A DNA stretch of 60,481 nucleotides, taken from NCBI GenBank assembly GCA_009733575.1, contig ML769743.1, positions 3,723-64,203 on the forward strand. The letters run 5' to 3'. The notes beneath the pieces are model-generated. The model was given only the letters and a program-made list of their open reading frames with translations. It was not told where the DNA came from and ran no database searches. This stretch comes from Gymnopus androsaceus JB14. Taxonomy: Eukaryota > Basidiomycota > Agaricomycetes > Agaricales > Omphalotaceae. Positions within the stretch are counted from its first letter, which is position 1. The number at the start of each line of letters is the position of its first letter. Below are positions 44,107 to 55,363 of the stretch, one piece after another. A program made the translations under genes and the position numbers.

Positions 44107-44439
44107 TATGAAACAAAAAGTACTGTATTGATGACTGATTAGTGTAGTAGGGCAGGATGAGGATGGAAAAATTACAATTGTCAATAACGTTAGTCAGTCC
44201 TCAACACAATTGAACCATTCCTCCCCATACACACAGTCTGCAAATGAAAACTTAGTGTATCCTACCCTAGATATAATGCATGAATTTTGAGGCCTCCATA
44301 ATGGCTTGCAAAACTGAGAAGGAATCCAAACAATACCATGAGGACAATTGGGAAAGGTAATCCATCCATCACTTGACAGATTCCAGTTATTGTGTGCTAA
44401 ATAGAGCAGGTGAGGAGCTAATCACAAACAGACAAATTG

Positions 44440-47400
44440 GAACACTACCTTGCAATGAATCATTGTAATCTATGAGTGTGGTATTTATTACAGAACCACT
44501 GCTAATGGTATCACAGATCCTGACTGTTTTGTCTTGAGAGCCAGACACAATCCTGGCTCCATTATGTGAAAAGGCAACTGAACTGACCCAATCATCATGA
44601 CCTTGCAGAGGATCACCCATTTGAGCACCAGTAGTAGCATCCCAGATCCTGACTGTTTTGTCTCCAGAGCCAGATACAATCCTGGTTCCATCATGTGAAA
44701 AGGCAACTGAAGTGACTGGATCATCATGACCTTGGAGAGGATCACCCATTTGAGCACCAGTAGTGGCATCCCAGATCCTGACTGTTTTGTCCAAGAGCCA
44801 GACACAATCCTGGTTCCATCATGTGAAAAGGCAACTGAAGTGACTGATCATCATGACCTTGCAGAGGATCACCCATTTGAGCACCAGTAGTGGCATCCCA
44901 GATCCTGACTGTTTTGTCATAAGAGCCAGACACAATCCTGGTTCCATCATGTGAAAAGGCAACTGAACTGACCCAATGATCATGACCTTGCAGAGGATCA
45001 CCCATTTGAGCACCAGTAGTAGCATCCCAGATTCCTGACTGTTTTGTCATAAGAGCCAGACACAATCCTCGTTCCATCATGTGAAAAGGCAACTGAAGTG
45101 ACCCACTCATCATGACCTTGCAGAGGATCACCCATTTGAGCACCAGTAGTGGCATCCCAGATCCTGACTGTTTTGTCTTCAGAGCCAGACACAATCCTGG
45201 TTCCATCATGTGAAAAGGCAACTGAACTGACCCATAATCATGACCTTGCAGAGGATCACCCATTTGAGCACCAGTAGTGGCATCCCAGATCCTGACTGTT
45301 TTGTCATAAGAGCCAGACACAATCCTGGTTCCATCATGTGAAAAGGCAACTGAAGTGACTGGATCATCATGACCTTGCAGAGGATCACCCATTTGAGCAC
45401 CAGTAGTGGCATCCCAGATCCTGACTGTTTTGTCGTAAGAGCCAGACACAATCCTGGTTCCATCATGTGAAAAGGCAACTGAACTGACTGGATCATCATG
45501 ACCTTGCAGAGGATCACCCATTTGAGCACCAGTAGTGGCATCCCAGATCCTGACTGTTTTGTCATAAGAGCCAGACACAATCCTCGTTCCATCATGTGAA
45601 AAGGCAACTGAACTGACCCATGATCATGACCTTGCAGAGGATCACCCATTTGAGCACCAGTAGTAGGCATCCCAGATCCTGACTGTTTTGTCCCAAGAGC
45701 CAGACACAATCCTGGTTCCATCATGTGAAAAGGCAACTGAAGTGACTGGATCATCATGACCTTGCAGAGGATCACCCATTTGAGCACCAGTAGTGGCATC
45801 CCAGATCCTGACTGTTTTGTCATAAGAGCCAGACACAATCCTGGTTCCATCATGTGAAAAGGCAACTGAAGTGACTGGATCATCATGACCTTGCAGAGGA
45901 TCACCCATTTGAGCACCAGTAGTGGCATCCCAGATCCTGACTGTTTTGTCATAAGAGCCAGACACAATCCTCGTTCCATCATGTGAAAAGGCAACTGAAC
46001 TGACCCATGATCATGACCTTGCAGAGGATCACCCATTTGAGCACCAGTAGTGGCATCCCAGATCCTGACTGTTTTGTCTCAAGAGCCAGACACAATCCTG
46101 GTTCCATCATGTGAAAAGGCAACTGAACTGACTGGATCATCATGACCTTGCAGAGGATCACCCATTTGAGCACCAGTAGTGGCATCCCAGATCCTGACTG
46201 TTTTGTCATAAGAGCCAGACACAATCCTGGTTCCATCATGTGAAAAGGCAACTGAAGTGACTGGATCATCATGACCTTGCAGAGGATCACCCATTTGAGC
46301 ACCAGTAGTGGCATCCCAGATCCTGACTGTTTTGTCTCAAGAGCCAGACACAATCCTGGTTCCATCATGTGAAAAGGCAACTGAAGTGACTGGATATCAT
46401 GACCTTGCAGAGGATCACCCATTTGAGCACCAGTAGTGGCATCCCAGATCCTGACTGTTTTGTCATAAGAGCCAGACACAATCCTCGTTCCATCATGTGA
46501 AAAGGCAACTGAAGTGACCCATCATCATGACCTTGCAGAGGATCACCCATTTGAGCACCAGTAGTGGCATCCCAGATCCTGACTGTTTTGTCTCAAGAGC
46601 CAGACACAATCCTGGTTCCATCATGTGAAAAGGCAACTGAACTGACCCAATGATCATGACCTTGCAGAGGATCACCCATTTGAGCACCAGTAGTGGCATC
46701 CCAGATCCTGACTGTTTTGTCCCAAGAGCCAGACACAATCCTGGTTCCATCATGTGAAAAGGCAACTGAAGTGACTGATCATCATGACCTTGCAGAGGAT
46801 CACCCATTTGAGCACCAGTAGTGGCATCCCAGATCCTGACTGTTTTGTCATAAGAGCCAGACACAATCCTGGTTCCATCATGTGAAAAGGCAACTGAACT
46901 GACTGATCATCATGACCTTGCAGAGGATCACCCATTTGAGCACCAGTAGTGGCATCCCAGATCCTGACTGTTTTGTCTCAGAGCCAGACACAATCCTGGT
47001 TCCATCATGTGAAAAGGCAACTGAACTGACATGATCATCATGACCTTGCAGAGGATCACCCATTTGAGCACCAGTAGTGGCATCCCAGATCCTGACTGTT
47101 TTGTCATAAGAGCCAGACACAATCCTGGTTCCATCATGTGAAAAGGCAACTGAACTGACTGATCATCATGACCTTGCAGAGGATCACCCATTTGAGCACC
47201 AGTAGTGGCATCCCAGATCCTGACTGTTTTGTCATAAGAGCCAGACACAATCCTGGTTCCATCATGTGAAAAGGCAACTGAACTGACCGAATTATCATGA
47301 CCTTTCAAGATTACATCTGTCATCCGACTTTGTGCCTGTGCCTCAATCCAAGTCTTTTTTACATGAGGCTTACATTCAACATCACCTTGCCAAAAAGGAA

Positions 47401-49927
47401 TGATACTCAGATATAAATGTGGTGTTCTTCCTTTAACTTCACCACTTGAAAACTGCACTAGTAGATTTTGGAGGTATTTCATTATTCTTATTACTCCAAA
47501 TTTAGCATCAGCATCTGTTATTTTCTGTCAAAACTTTAGATATACATTCCTTCAAATAAACTACCACCTGATACTTACCTTGAGAGCGGAGTCTGTAGCT
47601 TCTGCACATTGTGGCAATAGATCTAGTACACTCATGGCTTCAATCCAATATACTCCCTTTTCCTTCAAGAACTCATGCAATCTCTTCATAATCTTCTCTT
47701 GGATCTCACATTTGATGAAATGATAATGCCAAAACTGGCAGCAATATTCAAGTGTTTCTCCTATATTTTTCTGAACTCTCTCCTCAAATTTAGGCACTTC
47801 CTTATCTGGTAGGAATGATGAAGGAAGGTCACAGATATTGAATCTCAACTGTTCCATTACTGTGAAACATGCAAGGGCCAGTTTCTGATGCTGGGATGCA
47901 AAACTATAATCTACATCCTGCCCTTCAGGTTTGAAGGTGGTAATAAAGTCTGGAAATGATGCATGAAATGTAAAAACACATTTATTCTGCTCTGAGATAT
48001 AGCACACAGCTTGCAATCTATGGATTAGCTTTCTCACAACCTCCTCCTCAAGTTTGAAGAAGTTCAGCTATAGCCTTGCATGTCAATGGCTTTCCTGCAG
48101 AAATAACTGTCCAAACAATCATCCAATCTTCTTTAATATACTTCGGAGTACGTTCTTTTGTTGGAATTGCCTTCCTCATAATATCTGCATAAAGGTGCTC
48201 CATATCCTCACAATTTCTCTGGCCTTTAAGTGAATTGATCAATGTTTCCTGTTGTCTTTTAGTACTTTCCTCGCCTCTCACAGATTTGACAACAGTTGCT
48301 GCATAGATGAAGAGCTTTCCAGATAATAATGTAAGCTGCTGGAGCTGGCCCTCTGAAGAATATATGTCTTTCAGCTCAGTCTCAAGGTAAGTGTATATAT
48401 CCTTTTGCACAAGACTGTCTTCCACATTATGCAAAACAAATTCCTGAATTTTCAAATTTGGCTGCTGAATTTCTGGCCGGCTAGTCAAGAAGAACTTTAA
48501 TCCTGGCATTTGTCTATTCTGGATTGCAAATATGAGAGGAGCCAGGGCTAATGAGACATTTTCACACTCATCCAGAGCATCTATAATAATGACTGGTGTA
48601 TGTGCTCCCATTTTTCCAGACTCAGTAACTGCCTTCCATGGCTCAATTAAGAGTTCTTTATGAGAATATTAGGCTTCTTTGAAGGAAGATCAGGATTTTC
48701 ATCCAAGACCTTCCCAAGAAATTTGGCAAATGTTCTTGAGAACCTTGCCAGCTGATATGCCAAAGTAGGGATAATTAAACGATAGTCATTACATTCTGGA
48801 ATCTGCCGGGAGCAGAAGAATGTTCCAGCCAGTAATTTTTTTTCCTCAAGTGCTTTGCAAATAGACATGGCAATTGTGCTTTTGCCTGTTCCAGCCATGC
48901 CACTCATCCAATAGCCTAACATATTGTCAGATGTGGAAGTAGCTGCCCATTTCTCAATGGGTTCAAGGATTTCTTTCCTTGTGCCAGGGCAGCACAACTT
49001 CCTAGGAAAGTCACCACCTATGTCTGCATCATGGCATGCCTTGGGTGAATGATTCAACCGTCCCAGACCAATTTCCTGCTATATTATTATATCATTCATT
49101 CATTTGCTTAGTTTTCTCAACCTTACCTTTAGAATTTCAGCAGTATTTCTATCAACAGCAAATAGAATCTTCATCTACAAGTCAATTAAGTTAATCTTTG
49201 CTAAATGTATAACAGTAAATATTGATGTTACCTTGCACTGTTCATATGCACCTTGAATTCTTTCTGCAAACTCTTGAATCATTTCAGCAAACTGCTCAGA
49301 TTGAACAATTTTTTGGAACAATCTTGTGTTTTGTTGCTCTTTGACCTCTTGACTGATCTTATTCAAATCACTATAGAATGGTTATAAATGACATCATCTA
49401 CCTAAGAACAGAAGGACTTACTTGATTAGATCTTGAACAACTCCATTCTGTGCACCAAAGCCTTCTTGATCCAAGTATGGTTGCAGAAAAGTGGTGCGGG
49501 AGATCAAATCATTGGCCAAACTCTTGAGTTGCTCAGTGTTGCCAGTAACATTCTGCATATATAATTAAGCCAATATCTCCAAAGAGATCCAAAAGATTAT
49601 ATCTATACCTTATAAAGACTGATGCATTCGCATACTCCACCTACAGCAGCCTGCAAAGGTGGAAGCGGCGCTGATGCCTCTTTCAATACCTTCAGAACAG
49701 TATCTAGAGTGTCTACAATAGTAGATCCGATGCCTTGATGTTTCGGAGATCTTGTTCCCGATATGGATTTCAGGTTTGTTCCCAGCTGCAATGCTCGTGT
49801 CTGCCTGGACTTGCAATGGAGGGCTTGCATCTGGGGTAGGAGTTGGAACTCGACTGTCGGTAGGTGTTGTATTACGACTTTTGTCTTTCTTGCGGCTGAA
49901 CAATTTTCGAACAATTTTTTTAGCCAT
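44440..49927 (-). pseudogene. NACHT-WD40 NLR-type receptor, copy B (frameshifted, 22 WD40 units)
   Basis: The likely start is 49927 (MAKKIVRKLFSRKKDKSRN, a basic N-terminus). A frame change near 49740 separates it from VLKEASAPLPPLQAAVGGV. The exon at 49366-49175 carries SEQFAEMIQEFAERIQGAYE. NACHT starts in the frame at 49057 with GMAGTGKST, shifts by one base at about 48660 relative to copy A, resumes with VIIIDALDEC, and shifts again near 48050. An intron at 47525-47578 (GTAAGT...CAG) joins NACHT to the region containing MKYLQNLLVQFSSGEVKGR and the WD40 array. Copy A keeps an open NACHT frame; copy B keeps the first exon and the intron. Neither copy is complete. As read the gene is non-functional. 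Confidence 0.85.
44500..47310 (-). repeat. WD40 array, copy B: 22 near-identical units
   Basis: I count 22 SGS-x-DKT motifs spaced about 129 bp. The invariant core is the same as in copy A. At least nine units lack one base in the GHD-xx-V codons (for example ctgatcatcatgacc where others have ctggatcatcatgacc). Two lack a base in SGS-x-D, and three have TGA as the x codon there (46078, 46336, 46592). Single-base gains occur at about 45032 and 45664. These lesions fall mostly on the codons that vary between units. Confidence 0.9.
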
Positions 49928-49984
49928 TCGGAAATTGTGGGGGTGAAGAAGACAAGTTTCGGTGTCACGACATTCATCTTATGT

Positions 49985-51789
49985 AGTGCTTGATATAAGG
50001 TTCAATCATACAAGAGAATGTATGTGGCAGATTGCATGGAGACGGGGAATAAACGGAGAATTGAAATCCATCATGTGCCACCATCCAACCGCAATGGCAG
50101 ATTCATGGTCGCTATGCATGAAACCTCCGACGAACAAGGTGATTATGAGATGAATAAAAACTGCCTCGAAAGGGACGAAGCTTTTGAGGGAGACGTTGCA
50201 GGAGACGGCGTTTAGGGAGGCTTAGTATGAGGATCAGGCGATCGAGCCAATCCACCTTTCCTTTCCTTCCTTTTGAATACGTCTCTTGTCTCCGTGTTCT
50301 TCTTTGCAATGATATTGTAGAGAAAGAATGTAAGTCCAGATCTTCGCTCAGAGTCTGTCTTCGAAGACCAATGTCCGACAACTCCTCTTTCAAGGCTTAC
50401 CATAGTTTATCGCATCGAGTCTTTCTCATTACCTTTTTCCCAGTGCGCATTCCTAGGCCTCATTACCCCGCATTCAACACATTCAATTACATCGCCGCCG
50501 TCGCTGTTCCTTTCTCCCTTCCTATCCTCTCGCTGTAGAAGGAGGAGTTTGGTTCACAGGGGAACCGAGACTAAGCAGTCGTGAGGAGAGAGACGCGTCT
50601 GGGGGTGAATCGGGATGGCCGGAGGTGTCTACAGGCACCTGGACCAAGAGTGAGTGGGTGTTGGGGGTATTGGAACCGGCCAAAGGAGTTTATTGGTATG
50701 GAATCGACGTCCGCGTGGATAAACGATGAGAGTGAATAAAAAGAACCACTGGACACGATGATCCAAGTAGCAGTAGACAATTAAATAGATCGTACGGAGT
50801 GATAAGCGGATAATAAGCTCGAAATGCGTGACGGTGACGAGCCCTGCAGCTACGACGAGCTTACCACTCGTTGGTGGTTTGGGACAGGTAGAACGTCTTT
50901 ATTTGTTTGGACGCGAGGTCCTTTATACTTGAAAATAGGTACAAATATTAAAGTAAGAAATACATACAATTTTAATCTCTAATCGGATCGGATTAGACTT
51001 CGAGTCGCGTCCCCGCAATAGAATATGCAAACCAAGGCATATTTATACCTTGGCTGCATTTCCCATGCAAAAGACACGCTGGGAGTAGGCCCAGTACACC
51101 GTCTTCACCTCCCCAGAATTGTATCAGTTGTAAGTGATAATAAAACGAATGAATAAAAGAATAAAGTAAAATTCGTACCAATATCTTGAATTATGTACGG
51201 ACCGAATAAGAAAGAAGAGATAGAAGCAAGGACGGGGAATTGAATGTCCGGTGTGGACTGGAAATGAAGAAGGTCGTATCGCGGAATTCTACCTGGCGAG
51301 CAGGTAGCCCTTCCACATCGCGATCGCATATCCGCCCGTGTTCTTGAATCTTGGCCCCCGAATCGAAGGACACATTGGCCATGGTCCTCTCATCCTCACC
51401 CTCTCGCACATATGGTATACATTACACAATATGTATACATATCCGATGTCGCATGTACAACTATACATTTTCACGATGACTTGGAGTCATTAAAGTATTA
51501 GAGTTGATGCTTGGGCTGAGTATTGATAACGAGAACTCATGAGGTTCCCGATTCCCGTCCGCTTAGGTAGTCAGGTCAACATCGTCCATAGTACATATGG
51601 ATTATATATATATAAACCAAAGAAAGATAAGAGATAAATATTCAATGATACATTTACTGACGAAGAAGAGGACAACGATTCCATGCCCCCCGGTCGGATA
51701 AAAACACGTACATACCGAAAATTGTACAATCGTAAGGGGGTAAAAGGCGTAAAAGAAAACAAGGCGAAGACAGTTATCGCTCCTCACCG
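49985..51789. other. No gene confidently recognised
   Basis: This is probably intergenic host-like sequence upstream of NLR copy B. Overlapping open frames on both strands at 50112-50538 (about 93-103 residues) have no recognisable domain. Bases 51590-51625 include a TA run (attatatatatataaac). No repeats were recognised. Confidence 0.45.
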
Positions 51790-54300
51790 AATCCCCATCC
51801 CGAATCCCTCCAGCTCATCAACCCTCCACCTCCTGCTCGTCATCTCCCGCACATCAAACACCTTCAACCTACCTTCCGCAGGTACAGAAACCACCGCTTT
51901 CGTGAAATAGGTATTCATCGCGCCACCGGACAGTATAGCTTTGTTGTCATTGTTGTTTGTATCTGCGGTTAATAGGTTATGGATGTAACGAGAGGTAGGG
52001 AAGGAATGCGCGACGATTGAGTTGGAGGTGTGGTGTGCGCGCGCGCAGGAGGTGGAGTTGAGTTTGGGTGTGGATGAGGATTGGACCTGGGCGGAGGCGG
52101 AGCAGATCTGGATCCATAAACGGTGATCGTTTCTTTACTGCTGGGAGAGAAATGTTGGCTTGAGAAGAGCGACTGAAGCGTCTGTCCGGCCAATCGATGA
52201 TTCACAAGATGAAGGAGGAGCAGAACAGCACCACTCGGATGTACCTTCAACACCAACAGCCAACGGCAGCCCATTACTAGCCATAGCGCTCAACGGTACC
52301 AGTCCCGGTGCACCGCGGCCAGAATCCTGGTGGGCCAGCGTGATGACCTTTAGTCATTCTCATCCTCACACCACCCATATCAACAGGACCAGGAGGCTCC
52401 CAAGGCCCGAATTGCACCATTCTCAACTGCTGCCCTTTTCATCCCACCCACTCCGACTCCCATCTTTACTCGGCCGGACTATTCGGAATAGCTCCCCTGC
52501 CCCCACCCAATGGTTGTGCAACAGATCTCCCAGCAGGCACAACAAGTACGTACTCCCCCTCTGACATGACCAACCAACTCATCATCATCCATAGTCCATA
52601 ACGAGCCTAGCATACATTTGGACTATGTTTTCGATGAAGTATGTGGGCGGGTGAGTGGTTGTTCAAGCCCCAAGTGGCAGCGTCGGCATTATTGGAGTTG
52701 GAGTTCAAGAAAGGTCCGCCTACGGCGTTCACGCTGGTACTAGCTTGGATGCTAATAGGCTCCAATGTACTCGGAACAACGGCCATGGTACTAACAGTAG
52801 TCATAGTAGTAGTAGGCATAGTCGAAGGACGACGTTGGTCAAAAACAAGCGATAGGAGGCCCACCCCGATGCTGATCCAACTCCCGCATCCACACCACTC
52901 ATGCCAATCCCGACACTCTGCGACATCATCGCAATCTGCATCTACACCGGAAACATCGACAAGGGCATTGGGGTCGAGGAAACCTTTGACGGTGGGGTCC
53001 GATAGGTGCTGGGGTTCGAGAAGTTGAATGTGGATTTTGGCTCGATAATTCTCCACCGAGACCTAATCGGCTAGGGGCCCAGTGAAAAGCGGCACCCATA
53101 GAGCCATTAGCGTGAGCAGCGTTCGAGTATCTAGGGGAGGAGCAAGCTAGGACCAGCAGCGTCAAACCCAAATGACAATGTCGAAACTGATGCTGAAGCC
53201 GGATAAGACTGTTTTTGTTGGTGTTGGTAAATCTGAGCATGAGCAACGTCAAATATCGGAGGAGGAGGAAGCAGATTCTGATCCTGATGCTGGTGTAGAG
53301 GCGGGAGGTCCAGACCCGGAAGGCTATTTCCGTGCATGTAGGTGAGAATGAGGGTGAGGGTGAGGATGAGGATAACTAGGAGTGATAATAGGATGAGGAG
53401 CTTGTTGCAAAGACGAAGACGCTCGAGGTTGAGAAGAGGGCTACTGCGACTATGTGCAGATATTCCATCGCTCTGAATTCGTCCCGTTGCTAACAAGAGC
53501 TCTTCTAGCTGAAGTCGCAGGAGCTATGCTATCGTTTTCGAGCTCCTCCAAGGAGCTGAGCTTCCATTCGCTCTCTGGAGGCGCTCTCTATCGCATTGAC
53601 TGAGTCTCTGGCATTCATATTGTCAACTATGCACGAAACGCTCGCGGTGGCGGTAGTGTTGGCAGCACTGGTAGTGGTAGTAGCGCTAGTGCCAGAAGAA
53701 GAGGTCGACATCGAGGGCTCCAGCGATTGCAGAAGAGAAGTGTTGGTCGACGTGGTGGAGAGAACTTTTGTTAGACACGAAAGCAGGTACAGTAGGACCA
53801 GGGAACAGATAAGTGGCAGTAACATCGTCATAGACCTGGATAACATGTAATACAGATTGCAATTAGCATGACCCGAGAGCAGAAACAGAACACGCACACC
53901 GATAAGGAATACCCGAATCAGTATCGTCGTACACTCTAGAAAGCATCACCGTCTCATTCTCCAACAGCGCACCAGTCCCATTCCCACTTGCACACATGCG
54001 GGACTCCAATTTGCAATGCCAACAGCTCATGTCTTCCCTAGTGCGATGTTTGAAGGAATAGTGGACATGAACCAGGTGTTGTCAGCGCTTCCTGGGACAT
54101 AGCCAAGAGACGGAGGAGACGTTGAAGGAGGTGAGGTTACAGGGCTGGGAGCGCAGGAGGTCATGTAGACTTGCATCGGACTTCCATTCTGCATCGCGGA
54201 TGTCGTTTCGATGCGGGCGATGACAACTCGTCGTTCTCGAATTGGGAAGGACGAGAGAGTTAACGAAAGGAGGATGAGGGAGAACCCGTTGAGTGAAATG
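51790..54300 (-). pseudogene. Secreted/membrane protein gene remnant (unidentified)
   Basis: Minus-strand pieces read as one gene, from high to low coordinate: VVIARIETTSAMQNGSPMQ with SADNTWFMSTIPSN (about 54240-54060); CASGNGTGALLENETVMLSR with VYDDTDSGIPYR, an intron, VYDDVTATYLFPGPTVPAF (53990-53740); a Ser/Thr-rich part; a hydrophobic membrane-like stretch near 53390 (NKLLILLSLLVILILTLTLIL); and a C-terminal exon RYIHNLLTADTNNND ending MGIR (51795). Frames break several times between 52600 and 53500. The pieces suggest an extracellular domain, a stalk and a membrane segment, loosely like fungal kelch-type wall proteins, but I cannot name a family. Its 52750-53190 part is copied at 1-438. 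Confidence 0.4.
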
Positions 54301-54684
54301 AAACGTGTTTCACGGTCATTTGTGGTCGTAGGGAGGGAAATATGGGGTCAAAAAAGCTAGACTGAATAGCTCATGGCCCGGCAAGGGCAGCGAGTGTTCT
54401 CGACCCGGCATAGTAGCGTAATGATAATAAGCCTGTGAAGGGATAGTCGTGTCAGTTAGAATCGTTCTCAAGAATAGTAAAACAAAACGAAACAGAAACT
54501 ATTACTCACCAAGTATCGCAGCAGCAGAATATGGATGTGATGTGGGCTGCTGAATCTTAAGGCTCCAACCGTTTAGTTTCCGTTTGTGCCCAAGTACAAA
54601 TTAAACGGAAATAGTTACAAACAGTTTATAAACAGTTTTAAATGGTTATTATAGAGGATTAAATTAAAGAGGGAAACTAGTACA

Positions 54685-55359
54685 CACACCGAAAGTGCAG
54701 AAAAATCCGCTCGAACGAAATACCAACTAATTTATAAAATTTCATGTCAAAAATCACTTATGAGTGAAAATTTGAGTGAAATTGGATTATTCAGTTGAAT
54801 GGTCTTGTTGAGTGAAAATATACATATCAGTACGTTGTTTAGATAAACTGAAGAAGGGCCTGAATTATAGTATATCTGAGCTCCTGAAATGGTAAATGAT
54901 TTGTTAATTTTGCAAGTCAAATCATTCCAAGTGGAATATTTCCTTTCAGGTGTATTTTCAGACAATATAAAAAGTTGTGTGAATAATGATATTTCAGAAT
55001 AACTGAAAAGCCTCAACCACATTCATTTCAGTCTTTTCAGTTATTCTGAAATATCATTACTCATATAACTTTTCATATTGTCTGAAAATACACCTGAAAG
55101 GAAATATTTCACTCGGAATGATTTGACTTGCAATATATAACAAATCATTTACCATTTCAGGAGCTCAGATATACCATAATTCAGGCCCTTCTTCAGTTTA
55201 TCTAAATAATGTACTGATATGTATATTTTCACTCAACAAGACTGTTTGACTGAATAATCCAATTTCACTCAAATTTTCACTCATAAATGATTTTTTAAAC
55301 CAAATTTTATAAATCAGTTAGTATTTCGTTCGAGCTGATTTTTTTGCACTTTTGGTGTG
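54685..55359. mobile_element. Second fold-back hairpin element, inside the hAT element
   Basis: Two arms of about 320 bp, over 90% complementary by eye, meet near 55020. The ends are cacaccgaaagtgcagaaaa and, on the other strand, cacaccaaaagtgcaaaaaa. The 3-bp duplication is ACA (54682-54684 and 55360-55362). The right end is 4 nt from the hAT transposase stop codon. It has no coding capacity. Confidence 0.9.
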
Positions 55360-55363
55360 ACAA

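Larger units (their letters stand above)
43677..49684. repeat. Segmental duplication, NLR part, copy B
   Basis: This is the counterpart of 12753-17730. The extra length comes from 16 additional WD40 units; it lacks the MITE of copy A. Beyond 49684 copy B continues into the NLR first exon, whereas copy A is cut by a small element. Confidence 0.95.

Noticed and set aside
45206..46036. Long minus-strand open frames in the shifted frame of the WD40 array
   Set aside because: They are the second open frame of the repeat unit, change frame with each indel, and show no domain of their own.
44500..47310. Regularly spaced near-identical 129-bp repeats that could be taken for a CRISPR-like or satellite array
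   Set aside because: The unit translates as a WD40 repeat ([12 protein letters not shown]) continuous with a NACHT gene; there are no short palindromic repeats with unique spacers.
50112..50538. Small protein genes upstream of NLR copy B
   Set aside because: Both strands are open over the same bases and neither shows a domain, signal peptide or convincing splice pattern.
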